DNA from: an uncultured Dysgonomonas sp.
Lineage (GTDB): Bacteria > Bacteroidota > Bacteroidia > Bacteroidales > Dysgonomonadaceae
DNA length: 43,033 nt
Direction of reading: 5' to 3'
Assembly (NCBI GenBank): GCA_900556485.1
Contig: USOX01000024.1
Location: 1 to 43,033 of the forward strand
In this document: positions 1-9,700 of the stretch, piece by piece
Layout of the letters: every line of letters begins with the position of its first letter
Numbering within the stretch: the stretch's first letter is position 1
Program-made: the position numbers and the translations under genes
The notes under the pieces: model-generated
What the model saw: the letters and a program-made list of their open reading frames with translations, nothing else
Database searches by the model: none
What the model was told of the DNA's origin: nothing

Positions 1-76
1 TAACCAATCTCAGCCGAGACACTTAGTGGTATACTTTTCAATTACTAAGTGGACTACTTTTCGATTATTATTTACA
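1..76. mobile_element. Left contig edge: tip of an IS21-like insertion sequence
   Basis: Positions 3-76 are a perfect inverted copy of 42960-43033. Read outward from 76 the tip begins TGTAAATAATAATCG. It contains two similar tandem units (around CGAAAAGTAGTCCACTTA and TGAAAAGTATACCACTAA) about 23 bp apart, the multi-repeat layout typical of IS21-family ends. No transposase lies inside the window, so the IS body would be outside it. Family assignment is inference from end structure only. Confidence 0.6.
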
Positions 77-689
77 CAATAGTAGTTTGCATATCCCGAT
101 ATATGACATATTTGCCAGGAACATATATAATATTTGGTCTTCGATATAATGACACCCTATTAGTTGTATAGAAGTTATCAAGATGTTTAATTATAGTTTT
201 CAGTTCAAGCCCATCAGAAGCATACACAATTTTGTATGGCCAATCTTCATAATTATCTAAACTGAATGAAGAAGCCATTTGATTATCATCCAGTTCTTTT
301 TGCTCCGGAATAGAAGCAAATAAATCTAATGAATCAAGCAATTCCTTTTTATCCAATTTCGATTTTACAGAAGCAACACCTATACAGCCATCAACAGAGC
401 AAAAAGATTTACCTTTCCCATCTTGATTGTGAAAATTATATCTCGGAACAGAATCCGTTGTTATTATAACATCCAATTGTCTTGATTCGTCTCCGTTTTT
501 TCCAAATAAAAAACCACCTAAAAACGCATCACATTTTGAAGGAATATGTTGTTGTAAAAACTTGATAAAAATTAATTCTCTTGAGGTTCCTTTATCTGAT
601 GTGTTTGGAAAAATAGAGGCACTATCTGCTTGCCCTCTTAACACAGAAGCAACTTTTTCAAAATATTCTTTCAATCTATCGTAAAACAT
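72..689 (-). CDS. DUF6602-family protein, 3' end cut by the IS
   Basis: A 205-aa product whose pattern (RLKEYFEKVASVLRG near the start, GTSRE, LGGFLFG, QLDVIITTD, GVASVKSKL) matches the DUF6602 family, a nuclease-like fold often found in restriction and defence loci. The DVII and VKS segments resemble motifs II and III of PD-(D/E)XK nucleases, but a Ser stands where ExK nucleases have Glu, so catalysis is not assured. The last codon and stop (GTG TAA) come from the IS tip TGTAA, so the native C-terminus is missing. It lies 20 bp downstream of the GmrSD-like gene on the same strand and probably shares its transcript. A role in restriction is inferred from context. Confidence 0.65.
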   Translation of the reverse strand: MFYDRLKEYFEKVASVLRGQADSASIFPNTSDKGTSRELIFIKFLQQHIPSKCDAFLGGFLFGKNGDESRQLDVIITTDSVPRYNFHNQDGKGKSFCSVDGCIGVASVKSKLDKKELLDSLDLFASIPEQKELDDNQMASSFSLDNYEDWPYKIVYASDGLELKTIIKHLDNFYTTNRVSLYRRPNIIYVPGKYVIYRDMQTTIV

Positions 690-709
690 ATCTATTTGTT
701 TTGTTTATT

Positions 710-2443
710 TTAGATGTCAATGATTTCTTTCTTTAATCCAAAGGTCAACTCCAACTGTTCTTTGAACTTGTCATTTCTTTTGCTTTCAAAATCAGCTATT
801 TGCTCCCAACTTAATTCAAAGTCATTATCAATGTAATTTCTTTCTTTGTATGCTGAAATTTTATCTATATCTCCTTGATAATACTCATCCAACCATACCT
901 CTGGGTCTTTTGCTTTTTTGGAAATGTTTTCATCCCCTTGTAATAATTGTAAATTGAATAAAAAATTAGCTTTCCATTGATAGTTAACAGATAGTTTTTG
1001 ATTTTTGTTATTGAATTTAGATTTAGGATAAATATGATCAATGTGAAAAGTTGAATTTTTGAAATCTAAGTTGGGGTAAAGTATTTGTAAAATAGGCAGA
1101 ATTGCAGGATTTCCATATTGAAAATCAAGCATCCGATCTATATCATCTCCTGCAATCTTTAAGGGCTGTGTTTTACTTGAAGCTAAATTGTTATTTACTT
1201 CTGCAAATGATTCAGATTCACGTAAAATTTTTGCAACGACTTCTAATTTTCCATCTAACGATGTTGTAAAATAACTTGTGATTTGAGCATTTCTAACAAA
1301 GCATAACATTTCATTTTTATCAGATTGAGTTATCTGCTCTTTTTTAAGAATGAAATAAGCAACAACAGATAGGATATATGCTGAAGATAATCTATTTGTA
1401 TAACCAAACTCCTGCAATAGACTAACGGCTTTAAATATAGCTTCCGTTATCTTTTCCCAATTAACTTCAATTTTATTGATATTGCTTTTGCTGAAGTTTT
1501 TTAATTGGAAAATATGATTACTATTTGTTAGTAAAAGGCATGTTTTTAAAACCTGATCTCTTCCCATAACACCAAATCCTTGATCTCTTATTGAGTCAAC
1601 AAATTTATTCATCAAATCTCTTATATCAGATGAAAAATTTGCTGTCAAAATAGACATTAAAAGATCTGAATATGAGAGTTGAGTTCCACCACTATTTACT
1701 CGAATGAATATTTTTAAAACTTTATCAAGACTTTTCTCTGTTTCTTCAAAATAGGATATAAGGCTTTTTGTACAAAAAGCATCCTTTAATTTTTCAAGAA
1801 TTTCAGCTTCTGTATCAGATAAATTATTTTCACGAGCATACCCTACGATACTTCCTAAATTTAAAATTTTACCAACCTTAAACCAATAGTTATTTCCATC
1901 AATTGTTGGTAATGAATTCCTTTTGTAAAATTCAAATTCATAATTATCATCAGGATTTTCTTCTTTGGGTTGGTAGCGTAGATTTATATAAAGTTGTTTT
2001 TCTTCAAAAGCATTCGGGTTTTCCCATCTCGCCTTTGGTTTCTTTAGAGTACGAGTACCTTTTAGTCCAATATATAAAGAGGTTAATCGTTGTTGTCCAT
2101 CTAAAACAATGGAAAGGTCATCCGAATTTATCTGTTCGATATTTACTTTCTCATTATGACTTTTTCTCTCATCATAATTTTCAATGAATTTATAAAGTTG
2201 AAAGTTTAATTTCTCAGAATCTTCCTTCGCATCTTTATTTGTTTCAATATCATTTTTCTTCAGTTTCCAAAATAGAAAAGAACCAATGGGGTATCCACGA
2301 AGAATGGAATCAAATAATTGCTCGATTTTTTTCTCGTTAGCTTTTTTGAGCCAAACATATTCTCTCTGAATATCTGGCAGAAAGAAACTTTGATTCAGTT
2401 CTTCAATTACGCTCTTTATTGATACATCTCTAAATTGTCCCAT
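710..2443 (-). CDS. GmrSD-like restriction protein (DUF262 + DUF1524)
   Basis: A 577-aa protein with both halves of the GmrSD family. The N-terminal DUF262 domain has LPDIQREYVW at about residues 22-31 and the hallmark DGQQR at 115-119, the nucleotide-binding/hydrolysis motif. The C-terminal DUF1524 HNH-type nuclease has HIDHIYPKS at about 465-473, followed by conserved N-F-L-x-N-L-Q-L. Proteins of this type are type IV restriction enzymes that cut modified, for example glucosylated, phage DNA. Length is near the usual 550-650 for single-chain versions. The DUF6602 gene follows after 20 bp. Substrate specificity cannot be read from the sequence. Confidence 0.85.
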   Translation of the reverse strand: MGQFRDVSIKSVIEELNQSFFLPDIQREYVWLKKANEKKIEQLFDSILRGYPIGSFLFWKLKKNDIETNKDAKEDSEKLNFQLYKFIENYDERKSHNEKVNIEQINSDDLSIVLDGQQRLTSLYIGLKGTRTLKKPKARWENPNAFEEKQLYINLRYQPKEENPDDNYEFEFYKRNSLPTIDGNNYWFKVGKILNLGSIVGYARENNLSDTEAEILEKLKDAFCTKSLISYFEETEKSLDKVLKIFIRVNSGGTQLSYSDLLMSILTANFSSDIRDLMNKFVDSIRDQGFGVMGRDQVLKTCLLLTNSNHIFQLKNFSKSNINKIEVNWEKITEAIFKAVSLLQEFGYTNRLSSAYILSVVAYFILKKEQITQSDKNEMLCFVRNAQITSYFTTSLDGKLEVVAKILRESESFAEVNNNLASSKTQPLKIAGDDIDRMLDFQYGNPAILPILQILYPNLDFKNSTFHIDHIYPKSKFNNKNQKLSVNYQWKANFLFNLQLLQGDENISKKAKDPEVWLDEYYQGDIDKISAYKERNYIDNDFELSWEQIADFESKRNDKFKEQLELTFGLKKEIIDI

Positions 2444-2560
2444 ATATTATTGTTTTTATATTTAAGCTTATGTATTTTTCTTTTTCGCCAACAAATTTAG
2501 TAATTATTTGAAATCCAGAAGCAATACCTGCTTACTATCTTTGAACTCATTAGCTTTGAA

Positions 2561-2595
2561 GCCACATACTGCCAAATCAACGCCACATGCTGCCA
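2561..2595 (+). promoter_or_regulatory. Paired 14-bp direct repeat upstream of mobC
   Basis: GCCACATACTGCCA at 2561-2574 and GCCACATGCTGCCA at 2582-2595, 21 bp start to start (two helical turns). The second unit ends 75 bp before the mobC ATG. The same pair with the same spacing recurs at 23271-23305 and 30030-30064 in front of two other plus-strand backbone operons. A shared regulator site is inference. Confidence 0.7.
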
Positions 2596-2669
2596 GCTCG
2601 CTTCAAATACCCGAATCTTCGGATTAACCTCTCTAATTTCGCTTCTCAAACATTTAATTTTTTAAGATT

Positions 2670-4661
2670 ATGCAACAAGAAGATGATTTAAGAGGACTTG
2701 CCAAAGTCATGGAGTTCATGAGGGCAATCAGTATTATTTTTGTAGTGATAAACATTTATTGGTTCTGCTATTTCGCATTGCGGGAATGGGGAATCAACAT
2801 TTCGGTAGTTGATAAGATACTACTGAACTTTGACCGGACTGCCGGACTATTCGGCAATATTCTCTACACGAAATTATTCGCCGTTATTTTCCTTGCCCTT
2901 TCCTGTCTGGGAACTAAGGGCGTTAAAGAGGAAAAAATCACTTGGCCGAAAATCTATGTTTTTCTGACAATAGGTTTTATCCTGTTCTTTATGAACTGGT
3001 GGATACTCGACCTGCCGTTACCCGCATCGGCAACAACAGGTTTTTATATCCTGACAATGGCAGCAGGTTACCTGTTCCTATTGGTTGGCGGATTATGGAT
3101 GAGCCGTTTGCTCAAAAACAATATGTTCGACGACGTTTTCAATTTGGAGAACGAGAGTTTTATGCAGGAAACACGGTTATTGCAGAGTGAATATTCTGTG
3201 AACTTGCCTACAAAGTTTTGGTACAAGAAAAAGGAATGGCGGGGTTGGATAAACGTAGTAAATCCTTTCCGTGCCAGTATCGTGTTAGGTACTCCGGGTA
3301 GTGGTAAATCATACGCCGTTGTTAATCAGTATATAAAACAGCAAATTGAGAAAGGATTTTCGATGTACGTGTACGATTTTAAGTTTCCCGACCTTTCTAC
3401 TATCGCCTATAACCATTTATTAAATAATCAATTAGGTTATAAAAAAGTTCCCACGTTCTACGTGATAAACTTCGACGATCCGTCCCGCTCGCATAGATGC
3501 AATCCTATCAACCCGTCTTTCATGGAAGACATTAGCGATGCTTACGAATCAAGTTATACAATAATGCTTAACCTTAATAAAACGTGGGTGCAGAAGCAGG
3601 GAGACTTCTTTGTGGAATCTCCGATTATTTTGTTTGCTTCGATAATTTGGTATCTCCGCATCTATAAGGACGGAAAGTATTGTACTTTTCCTCATGCGAT
3701 AGAGTTCCTAAACAAACGATATGAAGATATTTTTCCTATTTTGACCTCATATCCCGAACTGGAAAATTATCTAAGTCCTTTCATGGATGCGTGGTTGGGC
3801 GGTGCGGCTGACCAATTAATGGGACAGATAGCCAGCGCCAAAATCCCACTATCCCGTATGATTTCACCCCAGTTGTATTGGGTTATGAGTGGCGATGAAT
3901 TTACGCTCGATATAAACAATCCCGATGATCCGAAAGTGTTAGTAGTCGGCAATAATCCCGACCGTCAAAATATCTACGGTGCAGCGTTGGGGCTTTATAA
4001 CTCCCGTATTGTGAAGCTAATAAACAAAAAGGGACAGTTAAAGAGTTCAGTCGTAATTGACGAGCTGCCTACAATCTACTTTAAAGGCTTAGATAATTTG
4101 ATAGCAACAGCCCGTAGTAATAAGGTAGCAGTACTTTTAGGCTTTCAGGACTTTTCTCAATTAACAAGGGATTACGGCGATAAAGAAGCAAAAGTCGTGA
4201 TGAACACCGTAGGAAATCTTTTCTCCGGTCAAGTGGTTGGCGAAACGGCAAAAACGCTTTCCGACCGTTTCGGTAAAGTATTGCAAAAACGCCAATCTAT
4301 GACTATCAATCGTAACGATAAATCGACTTCTATTTCTACACAAATGGATAGCCTGATACCACCGTCGAAAATCAGTAACTTAACACAAGGTATGTTTGTC
4401 GGTGCGATTGCAGACAATTTCGATGAGCGTATCGAGCAGAAGATTTTCCATTGTGAAATTGTTGTAGATAATGCAAAGGTAGCTGCCGAAACAAAGGCTT
4501 ATCAATCTATTCCTGTCATTACCGATTTTACGGATGAAAACGGGGTAGATAAAATGAGAGAGCAAATTCAACTTAACTACAACCGTATCAAAGAGGAAAC
4601 AAAACAAATTGTTGCCGATGAACTGGAAAATCGTAATATTAAAAGAATCCAAACAGATTAG
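2670..4661 (+). CDS. mobC: MobC/VirD4-type conjugative coupling protein, C-terminus replaced by insertion
   Basis: A 663-aa type IV coupling protein of the TraG/TraD/VirD4 class, the inner-membrane ATPase that hands relaxase-bound DNA to the conjugation channel. Membrane segments occupy about residues 17-36, 68-83, 96-113 and 124-143. Walker A GTPGSGKS is at 207-214 and a Walker B-like VVIDELPT near 458-465. Length and layout fit MobC of Bacteroides CTnDOT-like elements. No mobA or mobB relaxase gene is in the window. The 3' end is broken: codons after E653 come from the 17.3-kb insertion and read NRNIKRIQTD before a stop, while the native tail (RIKNDPALAHLLQQGE) survives at 21916-21965. The ATPase core is intact, so the protein may still work. 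Confidence 0.85.
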   Translation: MQQEDDLRGLAKVMEFMRAISIIFVVINIYWFCYFALREWGINISVVDKILLNFDRTAGLFGNILYTKLFAVIFLALSCLGTKGVKEEKITWPKIYVFLTIGFILFFMNWWILDLPLPASATTGFYILTMAAGYLFLLVGGLWMSRLLKNNMFDDVFNLENESFMQETRLLQSEYSVNLPTKFWYKKKEWRGWINVVNPFRASIVLGTPGSGKSYAVVNQYIKQQIEKGFSMYVYDFKFPDLSTIAYNHLLNNQLGYKKVPTFYVINFDDPSRSHRCNPINPSFMEDISDAYESSYTIMLNLNKTWVQKQGDFFVESPIILFASIIWYLRIYKDGKYCTFPHAIEFLNKRYEDIFPILTSYPELENYLSPFMDAWLGGAADQLMGQIASAKIPLSRMISPQLYWVMSGDEFTLDINNPDDPKVLVVGNNPDRQNIYGAALGLYNSRIVKLINKKGQLKSSVVIDELPTIYFKGLDNLIATARSNKVAVLLGFQDFSQLTRDYGDKEAKVVMNTVGNLFSGQVVGETAKTLSDRFGKVLQKRQSMTINRNDKSTSISTQMDSLIPPSKISNLTQGMFVGAIADNFDERIEQKIFHCEIVVDNAKVAAETKAYQSIPVITDFTDENGVDKMREQIQLNYNRIKEETKQIVADELENRNIKRIQTD

Positions 4662-4930
4662 ATTATATATCAGATATTTAATGTTTTACACTTTCATTTC
4701 TTTGGATTTTACATCTAACTTGCCAGTCTGTTTTTAACTTTAATAAAAATAAATCTCATGGACTTGCAAGAATTAAGAACCAAGTATCCTCTTCTTATTT
4801 CTTATATGGAAGACCATAATTACAGTCTGCAGTATATAAGACATATTAAGAATGAAAGCCTATGGATTCTGAGGGAATCTGAAAATTATGACTGGAAAAC
4901 ATACGATGATATCTATCAAACGTGTGTTGA
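4622..4930 (+). repeat. Left copy of the 309-bp inverted repeat
   Basis: Matches the reverse complement of 21579-21887 at 304 of 309 positions by eye, with no gaps. It covers the last codons of the present mobC reading frame, the noncoding RIT end, and the first 57 codons or so of the recombinase gene. Inside it AATCCAAA (about 4647) and TTTGGATT (about 4706) form an imperfect palindrome, as expected for recombinase-bound ends. Confidence 0.9.
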
Positions 4931-4937
4931 CACATAA
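4758..4937 (+). pseudogene. Truncated ritA copy (first 59 codons)
   Basis: Starts MDLQELRTKYPLLISYMEDH and matches the N-terminus of the 409-aa recombinase at 20522-21751, with Lys-to-Arg and Lys-to-Glu differences, to about TYDDIYQTCV. It then runs into unrelated sequence and stops. It is inverted relative to the intact copy and no catalytic domain remains. It is best read as the remnant of a second RIT copy, or of an inverted duplication of the RIT end, marking the left side of the copper island. Confidence 0.85.
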
Positions 4938-4991
4938 GTAGATACCAAACACAATTAATTTCACAAATAGTTTCAAAAGTACTGATTTATT

Positions 4992-5031
4992 AAAACACCC
5001 TCATTACAGCTTGTTGTAATGAGGGTGTTTT
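4992..5031. terminator. Strong bidirectional terminator hairpin
   Basis: Perfect 17-bp stem (4992-5008 with 5015-5031) around a 6-nt loop. The stem is flanked by A and T runs on both sides, so it can stop transcripts from either direction. It separates the left RIT remnant from the copper operon. Confidence 0.85.
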
Positions 5032-5056
5032 GTTGTTTATTCAACTTTTGGGACAG

Positions 5057-5190
5057 TTATACTTTTGCCCTGTACTCCGTGGTGATACCTCTGTATGCCA
5101 CCAATAATAGCAACTAAAGCAAGGTCTCACTGGGAAAATCCAACTGATCAGCTATCTCCGTAAGCATGAATTTTGATGTATGAAGTATAA
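5057..5190 (-). pseudogene. AraC-family regulator remnant (C-terminus, frameshifted)
   Basis: On the minus strand, one frame gives SKFMLTEIADQLDFPSETLL and then a stop, which fits the second helix-turn-helix of AraC regulators. A different frame continues AYRGITTEYRAKV and a stop, which fits the usual AraC tail (GITPxEYR). The two are separated by a frameshift, and upstream sequence has further stops. It follows the P-type ATPase gene on the same strand and may be a lost regulator of the copper operon. The rest of the 4938-5292 interval holds only the terminator and no other recognisable gene. Confidence 0.6.
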
Positions 5191-5292
5191 ATTTATTTTC
5201 TATAAGGACAAGACTTCATTACCATTTGCATCGCTATTATTTTCAGTCAGATAATATTATGTATGAAACATACGCTTTCAATCCGTTAAGCC

Positions 5293-7404
5293 TCATTTCA
5301 TTTTCAGAGTCATTGCATTAACTGCCACAACCACGGTGCTAACGGACATCAGTATAGCACCGACGGCAGGGCTTAAAATAATGCCGACCGGTGCCAATAC
5401 TCCGGCTGCCAGAGGAATGGCGATTATATTATATCCCGCTCCCCACCAAAGGTTCTGAACCATTTTACGGGTAGTGTTCTTTGCAAGCGAAAAGAAATGC
5501 AGGATATCCGACGGATTACTCTTTACCAATACCACATCGGCCGAGTCGATGGCCACATCCGTTCCCGCTCCGATTGCCACGCCTATATCCGCTCTTGCCA
5601 GCGCAGGCGCATCATTCACACCGTCGCCGACCATCATTACAGATTTTCCTTCCTTCTGGTAAGAAGAGATCACTTTCTCCTTATCTTCCGGCAATAATCC
5701 CGCATGAACATCCCCGATGCCGACCTCGGCGGCTACGCTACGTGCATAACCCTCATTATCGCCCGTCAGCATTACCGGGTCGATATTCATTCTTTTCAGA
5801 CCTTCGACCGTCTCCTTTGCTTCCTGTTTGATCTCATCGCCCTGAGCAACCAATCCTGCAATCTCGCCATCCACCAAAAGATAGCTTACCGAATTACCCT
5901 TACGGGCCAGACCATCGAACTTTTCTTTATCGTATGAGAGTTTATTGTCGTCCAGATATGACGCCTTTACGATCTTTACCTCTTTTCCCTCTACCGTTCC
6001 GCTTAGTCCTGTCCCGCTGATAACATGAACGTTCCCGGCTTTGGGATAAGCCGTATTACGGTGTTTCGCTTCTTCGAGAATACCTATGGCAAGCGGATGG
6101 TTTGAATTGCTTTCCATTGCCGCCAGGATACTTAATACCTGTTCGTCGTTCCACTTCGGGGAAAGGCTCTCGATGGCGGAAACACGGAAATTGCCTTCCG
6201 TCAGCGTGCCTGTCTTATCCATCGTAACGACAGAAACCGCCTTTGCTTTTTCAAGGGCGTTCCTGTTGCGTATAAGAAGTCCGTTACGTGCGCCCAGCGA
6301 TGTTGAGCGGGCCACGACAAGCGGGATAGCCAGCCCTAAAGCATGGGGGCAGGCTATAATAAGCACGGTCACTAAGCGTTCGAGAGCTACATTGAGGTCT
6401 TTCGTCAGCACGAACCATACAACAAAAGCGACAATGCCTACAGTAACGGCAATATAAAATAAGGCTTTGGCTACCTTGTCCGATAATGTTTCGGAGCGGG
6501 ACTTTTCCTGTTGTGCTTCACTGACCAGTTTCATCACCTGCGCGAGAAATCCGGATTCTCCTGTTCCCGTCACTTCAACGGTAATGGCTCCGCTTCCGTT
6601 TACCGAACCGCCGATAACTCTATCGCCTATACTTTTGCTTACGGCTTTTGCTTCGCCGGTTACCATCGACTCGTTAACGGTGGTTTCCCCCGATATGATC
6701 TTTCCGTCGGCTGGCACCTTCTCTCCCGATTTGACTATCACATATTGCCCTTCGTGTATTTGTTGTAGGGGAACATCGGTTAACTTGCCGTCATCATCTA
6801 CAAGGTGGGCACTTCCGGGCAGTAACTCCGCCATTTTCTGTAAGGCGTTGCCTGCATTACCAACGGCACGCATTTCAATCCAGTGACCGAGCAACATGAT
6901 TACGATCAATGTCGCCAGCTCCCAGAAAAAGTCCATCCGATAGCCTGACGTATGGAAGAAATGGTTCGATATAAATGCGTACAGGCTGTATATATAGGCA
7001 ACGGTGATACCCATAGATATCAGAGTCATCATTGCCGGGTTTTTACCTTTCAATTCCATTTTAGCTCCTTGCAGGAAAGGCATTCCGCCATAGAAGAACA
7101 GAAAGGTAGCCAATATCAGTACTACCCAGTCCGAACCGGGAAAAGAGAACTGGAAAGGCAGTTTCAGGCCCATCATAGACGACAGCATAATGATAGGTAT
7201 GGTTATTATCAGTGATACCCAAAACTTCTGCCGCAGGTTACCCATGTGCGCCATGTGCCCGCCCGCATGGTCATGGCTCTGATGGTCATGGTTTTTATGC
7301 TCCTGAAGGCTGTCTTGCGGCATTCCATGATTGTGGTCATGCATTTCATGACCGCCATTTTGTTCCGATGGTTGGTGAATATGATTATGCTCTTTGTGTT
7401 CCAT
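5293..7404 (-). CDS. copB: P1B-type copper/silver exporting ATPase (CPH type, CopB-like)
   Basis: A 703-aa ATPase that pumps copper or silver ions out of the cytoplasm. The first 54 residues are a His/Met-rich tail instead of HMA domains. Conserved parts are the actuator TGE at 249-251, the transmembrane metal site CPH at 352-354, phosphorylation site DKTGT at 396-400, HP at 436-437 and the hinge [11 protein letters not shown] with a His-rich N-terminus marks the P1B-3 (CopB) group, linked to Cu(II)/Ag(I), rather than CPC-type CopA. It is the last gene of the copper operon, 25 bp after the multicopper oxidase. Ion specificity is inferred from family. Confidence 0.85.
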   Translation of the reverse strand: MEHKEHNHIHQPSEQNGGHEMHDHNHGMPQDSLQEHKNHDHQSHDHAGGHMAHMGNLRQKFWVSLIITIPIIMLSSMMGLKLPFQFSFPGSDWVVLILATFLFFYGGMPFLQGAKMELKGKNPAMMTLISMGITVAYIYSLYAFISNHFFHTSGYRMDFFWELATLIVIMLLGHWIEMRAVGNAGNALQKMAELLPGSAHLVDDDGKLTDVPLQQIHEGQYVIVKSGEKVPADGKIISGETTVNESMVTGEAKAVSKSIGDRVIGGSVNGSGAITVEVTGTGESGFLAQVMKLVSEAQQEKSRSETLSDKVAKALFYIAVTVGIVAFVVWFVLTKDLNVALERLVTVLIIACPHALGLAIPLVVARSTSLGARNGLLIRNRNALEKAKAVSVVTMDKTGTLTEGNFRVSAIESLSPKWNDEQVLSILAAMESNSNHPLAIGILEEAKHRNTAYPKAGNVHVISGTGLSGTVEGKEVKIVKASYLDDNKLSYDKEKFDGLARKGNSVSYLLVDGEIAGLVAQGDEIKQEAKETVEGLKRMNIDPVMLTGDNEGYARSVAAEVGIGDVHAGLLPEDKEKVISSYQKEGKSVMMVGDGVNDAPALARADIGVAIGAGTDVAIDSADVVLVKSNPSDILHFFSLAKNTTRKMVQNLWWGAGYNIIAIPLAAGVLAPVGIILSPAVGAILMSVSTVVVAVNAMTLKMK

Positions 7405-7429
7405 AATGCTTTATTTTCTTAAAATGATT

Positions 7430-9700
7430 TCAATACGTTAATTTCACGCCTGCTCCCCATTTCATCTCACTGTTGTATGAAGCAGACACTCCGAACCAGG
7501 ACGTTATGATATAGTTCAAGCCTATATTGTACTCCTTGTCGGTATTTCCCATCAGATTCATTCTCAACCTGTTTGTTAGCGGAATATCTTCCCGTTCCAA
7601 TTGCAAACGTACTCTTCCATAAGAATTTATACGGGCCTCTGCTACTATCCGCATAGGTAAAGTGTAACGGATACCGGCAACGGCTGCAAAGCGGTTGTCT
7701 TTCTTCAATTTTTGACCGAATATATTTTTTTCAGTGGAGGAACCCCTGTGGTTTTTCCATTCTGCTCCGACAAAAGGCATCAGCCACTGCATGCGTCCGA
7801 TGTATCGTCCCGCCCGTATTTCCGCTTCGTAGCCTTTATCAGAATCATATCCCAGTTGCCACTCTCCCTGAAAACTCCACCGGGTATTGAAGTATTCGGC
7901 ACTGCCGGCGTTCCCGTTGAAAAGAAAATCATTCTCAGCCGTGAAATAAAACATCCTGTCTTCGTGATAAAGGTGCCTGATCGCTTTTTCGGGATGAGGT
8001 ATCTGCGGATTGGGAGGCGAATCCTCGTAGCTGAAAATCCGTCCCATACCACTCATCATGTGGTAAAGGATATGGCAATGGAAGAACCAGTCTCCACGGC
8101 TTTCTTCTCCGGCATGGAACTCAATGGTATCCGTTTCTCCGGGCATGATATCCACACCGAATTTGAGGGGTGAATATTCACCGTGGCTGTTTAACACACG
8201 GAAAAAATGTCCATGCAGGTGCATCGGATGGCGCATCATGGAATTATTATAAAGCACAATGCGCAGGTTTTCGCCTTCGCGAATGAGTATCTTATCGCTT
8301 TCCGAAACGGTTTTGTTATCCAGTGTCCAAACATACCGATCCATGTTGCCGGTCAATTCGAACCTCAATTCCCGGAAAGCGCCTTCGGGCAAAGTGGTTT
8401 TATAGGGAGAACGGAGCATGTCGTAATTTAGTGTCACGGGAGCCGATGTATTATTATCATTTCCCATATCCATAGAATGACCGGAATGGGCATCGTGGCT
8501 CATTTCCTTCTCCATCTTATCAGGTGATCCCGACGGGTTACTGTGGTTACTGTGGGACATAGACGAAATCTCAGGATACATCGCTTCGTTCATATCCATT
8601 TTTTGGAGTTCCATTTTCATTCCCATATCGGTGATATCCCCATTCATTTTCATCATGTCGTTCATCATCTTCATACCGGCAAAATAATCGAGTTTCGGTA
8701 ATGGCTCGATCGGGTGTTTCATCCCGTTTCCAATCCATACGGAGGTCGAGCCGCTCCGGTCTTCGGCTGTCGCCTGTAATTCTGCCGAACCATGTTCGGG
8801 AACGGTAACTATTATGTCGTAAGTTTCCGATACGGCTATTATCATCCTGTCTACCTCCACCGGAACGACATCCATCCCATCATTGGCTATAACAGTGATC
8901 CTGCCCCCTGAGTATCTGAGCCAGAAATAGGAAGAAGCTCCCCCGTTGACGATTCTTAACCGGATACGTGAACCGGGTGTTAAGTCGGGAATACTGATTT
9001 GTTCTTGTCCGTTCGCCAGAAACTTTTCATAATATACATCGCTCACATCCATAGCGTCCATACGTTTCCATTCGCTTTTCAATTTAGTACCGAAGTGGCC
9101 TTTCGTGATGGCTTCCCCGTAGCTTTGCACGCTCTTTTTCCGTATCTTAAACCAGTCGTTAGCTGTATGCAGTTTCCTGTTTACTTCCCCGGCGCCCATA
9201 TCGGTCCAGTCACTCAGCAATACCGTAAATTCCGGCAGGTGGTCTTCGTGGCGGAACTTTTGATCGTTCTCCCTTTTATGGATAATCAATGCCCCATATA
9301 GCCCCATCTGTTCCTGCACACCCGTATGGGAGTGGTACCAGTATGTACCGTTTTGTACGATGGGAAATTCGTAAGTTACCGTTGTGCCGGGCATAATGGG
9401 TGCGGATGTAAGATGGGAAACCCCGTCGAACTGGTTAGGTAGTAATATACCGTGCCAATGCAACGACGTTTCTTCATTCATCAGGTTATGGATATGGATA
9501 ACTGCCGTATCCCCTTCTGTAAATTGCAATGTAGGTGCGGGTATTTGCCCGTTTATAGCTAAGGTCCGTTTTTGCTTTCCCGTGAAGTTGACCGTCGTGT
9601 CGTTGACGAACAAATCATAAACGACACGTTCCTGCGCTGCCATATTGAGTATAAAAAGCTGTAACATACAGCTAATGAGTAATGTTTTTAAAATTCTCAT
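7430..9700 (-). CDS. Multicopper oxidase (PcoA/CopA type) fused to a CopB-like C-terminal domain
   Basis: A 756-aa exported protein with a signal peptide ending near AAQE (residue 23). Residues about 30-560 form a three-cupredoxin multicopper oxidase. Copper-site motifs are HWHG, WYHSHTG, HPMHLHGHFF and the type 1 site HCHILYHMMSGM. Between cupredoxin domains 2 and 3 lies a Met/His-rich stretch (many MxM and SHSNHS units) that probably binds Cu(I). From about residue 575 the chain changes to sequence like outer-membrane CopB/PcoB proteins (AENDFLFNGNAGSAEYFNTR, WSFQGEWQLGYDSDKGYEAE). The enzyme would oxidise Cu(I) to less toxic Cu(II) in the periplasm, complementing the Cus pump encoded upstream. 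Confidence 0.85.
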   Translation of the reverse strand: MRILKTLLISCMLQLFILNMAAQERVVYDLFVNDTTVNFTGKQKRTLAINGQIPAPTLQFTEGDTAVIHIHNLMNEETSLHWHGILLPNQFDGVSHLTSAPIMPGTTVTYEFPIVQNGTYWYHSHTGVQEQMGLYGALIIHKRENDQKFRHEDHLPEFTVLLSDWTDMGAGEVNRKLHTANDWFKIRKKSVQSYGEAITKGHFGTKLKSEWKRMDAMDVSDVYYEKFLANGQEQISIPDLTPGSRIRLRIVNGGASSYFWLRYSGGRITVIANDGMDVVPVEVDRMIIAVSETYDIIVTVPEHGSAELQATAEDRSGSTSVWIGNGMKHPIEPLPKLDYFAGMKMMNDMMKMNGDITDMGMKMELQKMDMNEAMYPEISSMSHSNHSNPSGSPDKMEKEMSHDAHSGHSMDMGNDNNTSAPVTLNYDMLRSPYKTTLPEGAFRELRFELTGNMDRYVWTLDNKTVSESDKILIREGENLRIVLYNNSMMRHPMHLHGHFFRVLNSHGEYSPLKFGVDIMPGETDTIEFHAGEESRGDWFFHCHILYHMMSGMGRIFSYEDSPPNPQIPHPEKAIRHLYHEDRMFYFTAENDFLFNGNAGSAEYFNTRWSFQGEWQLGYDSDKGYEAEIRAGRYIGRMQWLMPFVGAEWKNHRGSSTEKNIFGQKLKKDNRFAAVAGIRYTLPMRIVAEARINSYGRVRLQLEREDIPLTNRLRMNLMGNTDKEYNIGLNYIITSWFGVSASYNSEMKWGAGVKLTY

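Noticed and set aside
1903..2187. Plus-strand open frame of 94 codons opposite the GmrSD-like gene
   Set aside because: It is antisense to a well-supported gene and shows no family pattern or start signal.
2561..2595. CRISPR-like array
   Set aside because: Only two units per site, with 7-bp spacers and no cas genes; the sites behave as promoter-linked direct repeats.
5474..9620. Many plus-strand open frames of 60-150 codons across the ATPase and oxidase genes
   Set aside because: They are mirror frames of conserved genes, with odd composition (runs of Arg, Pro, Ser) and no domains.
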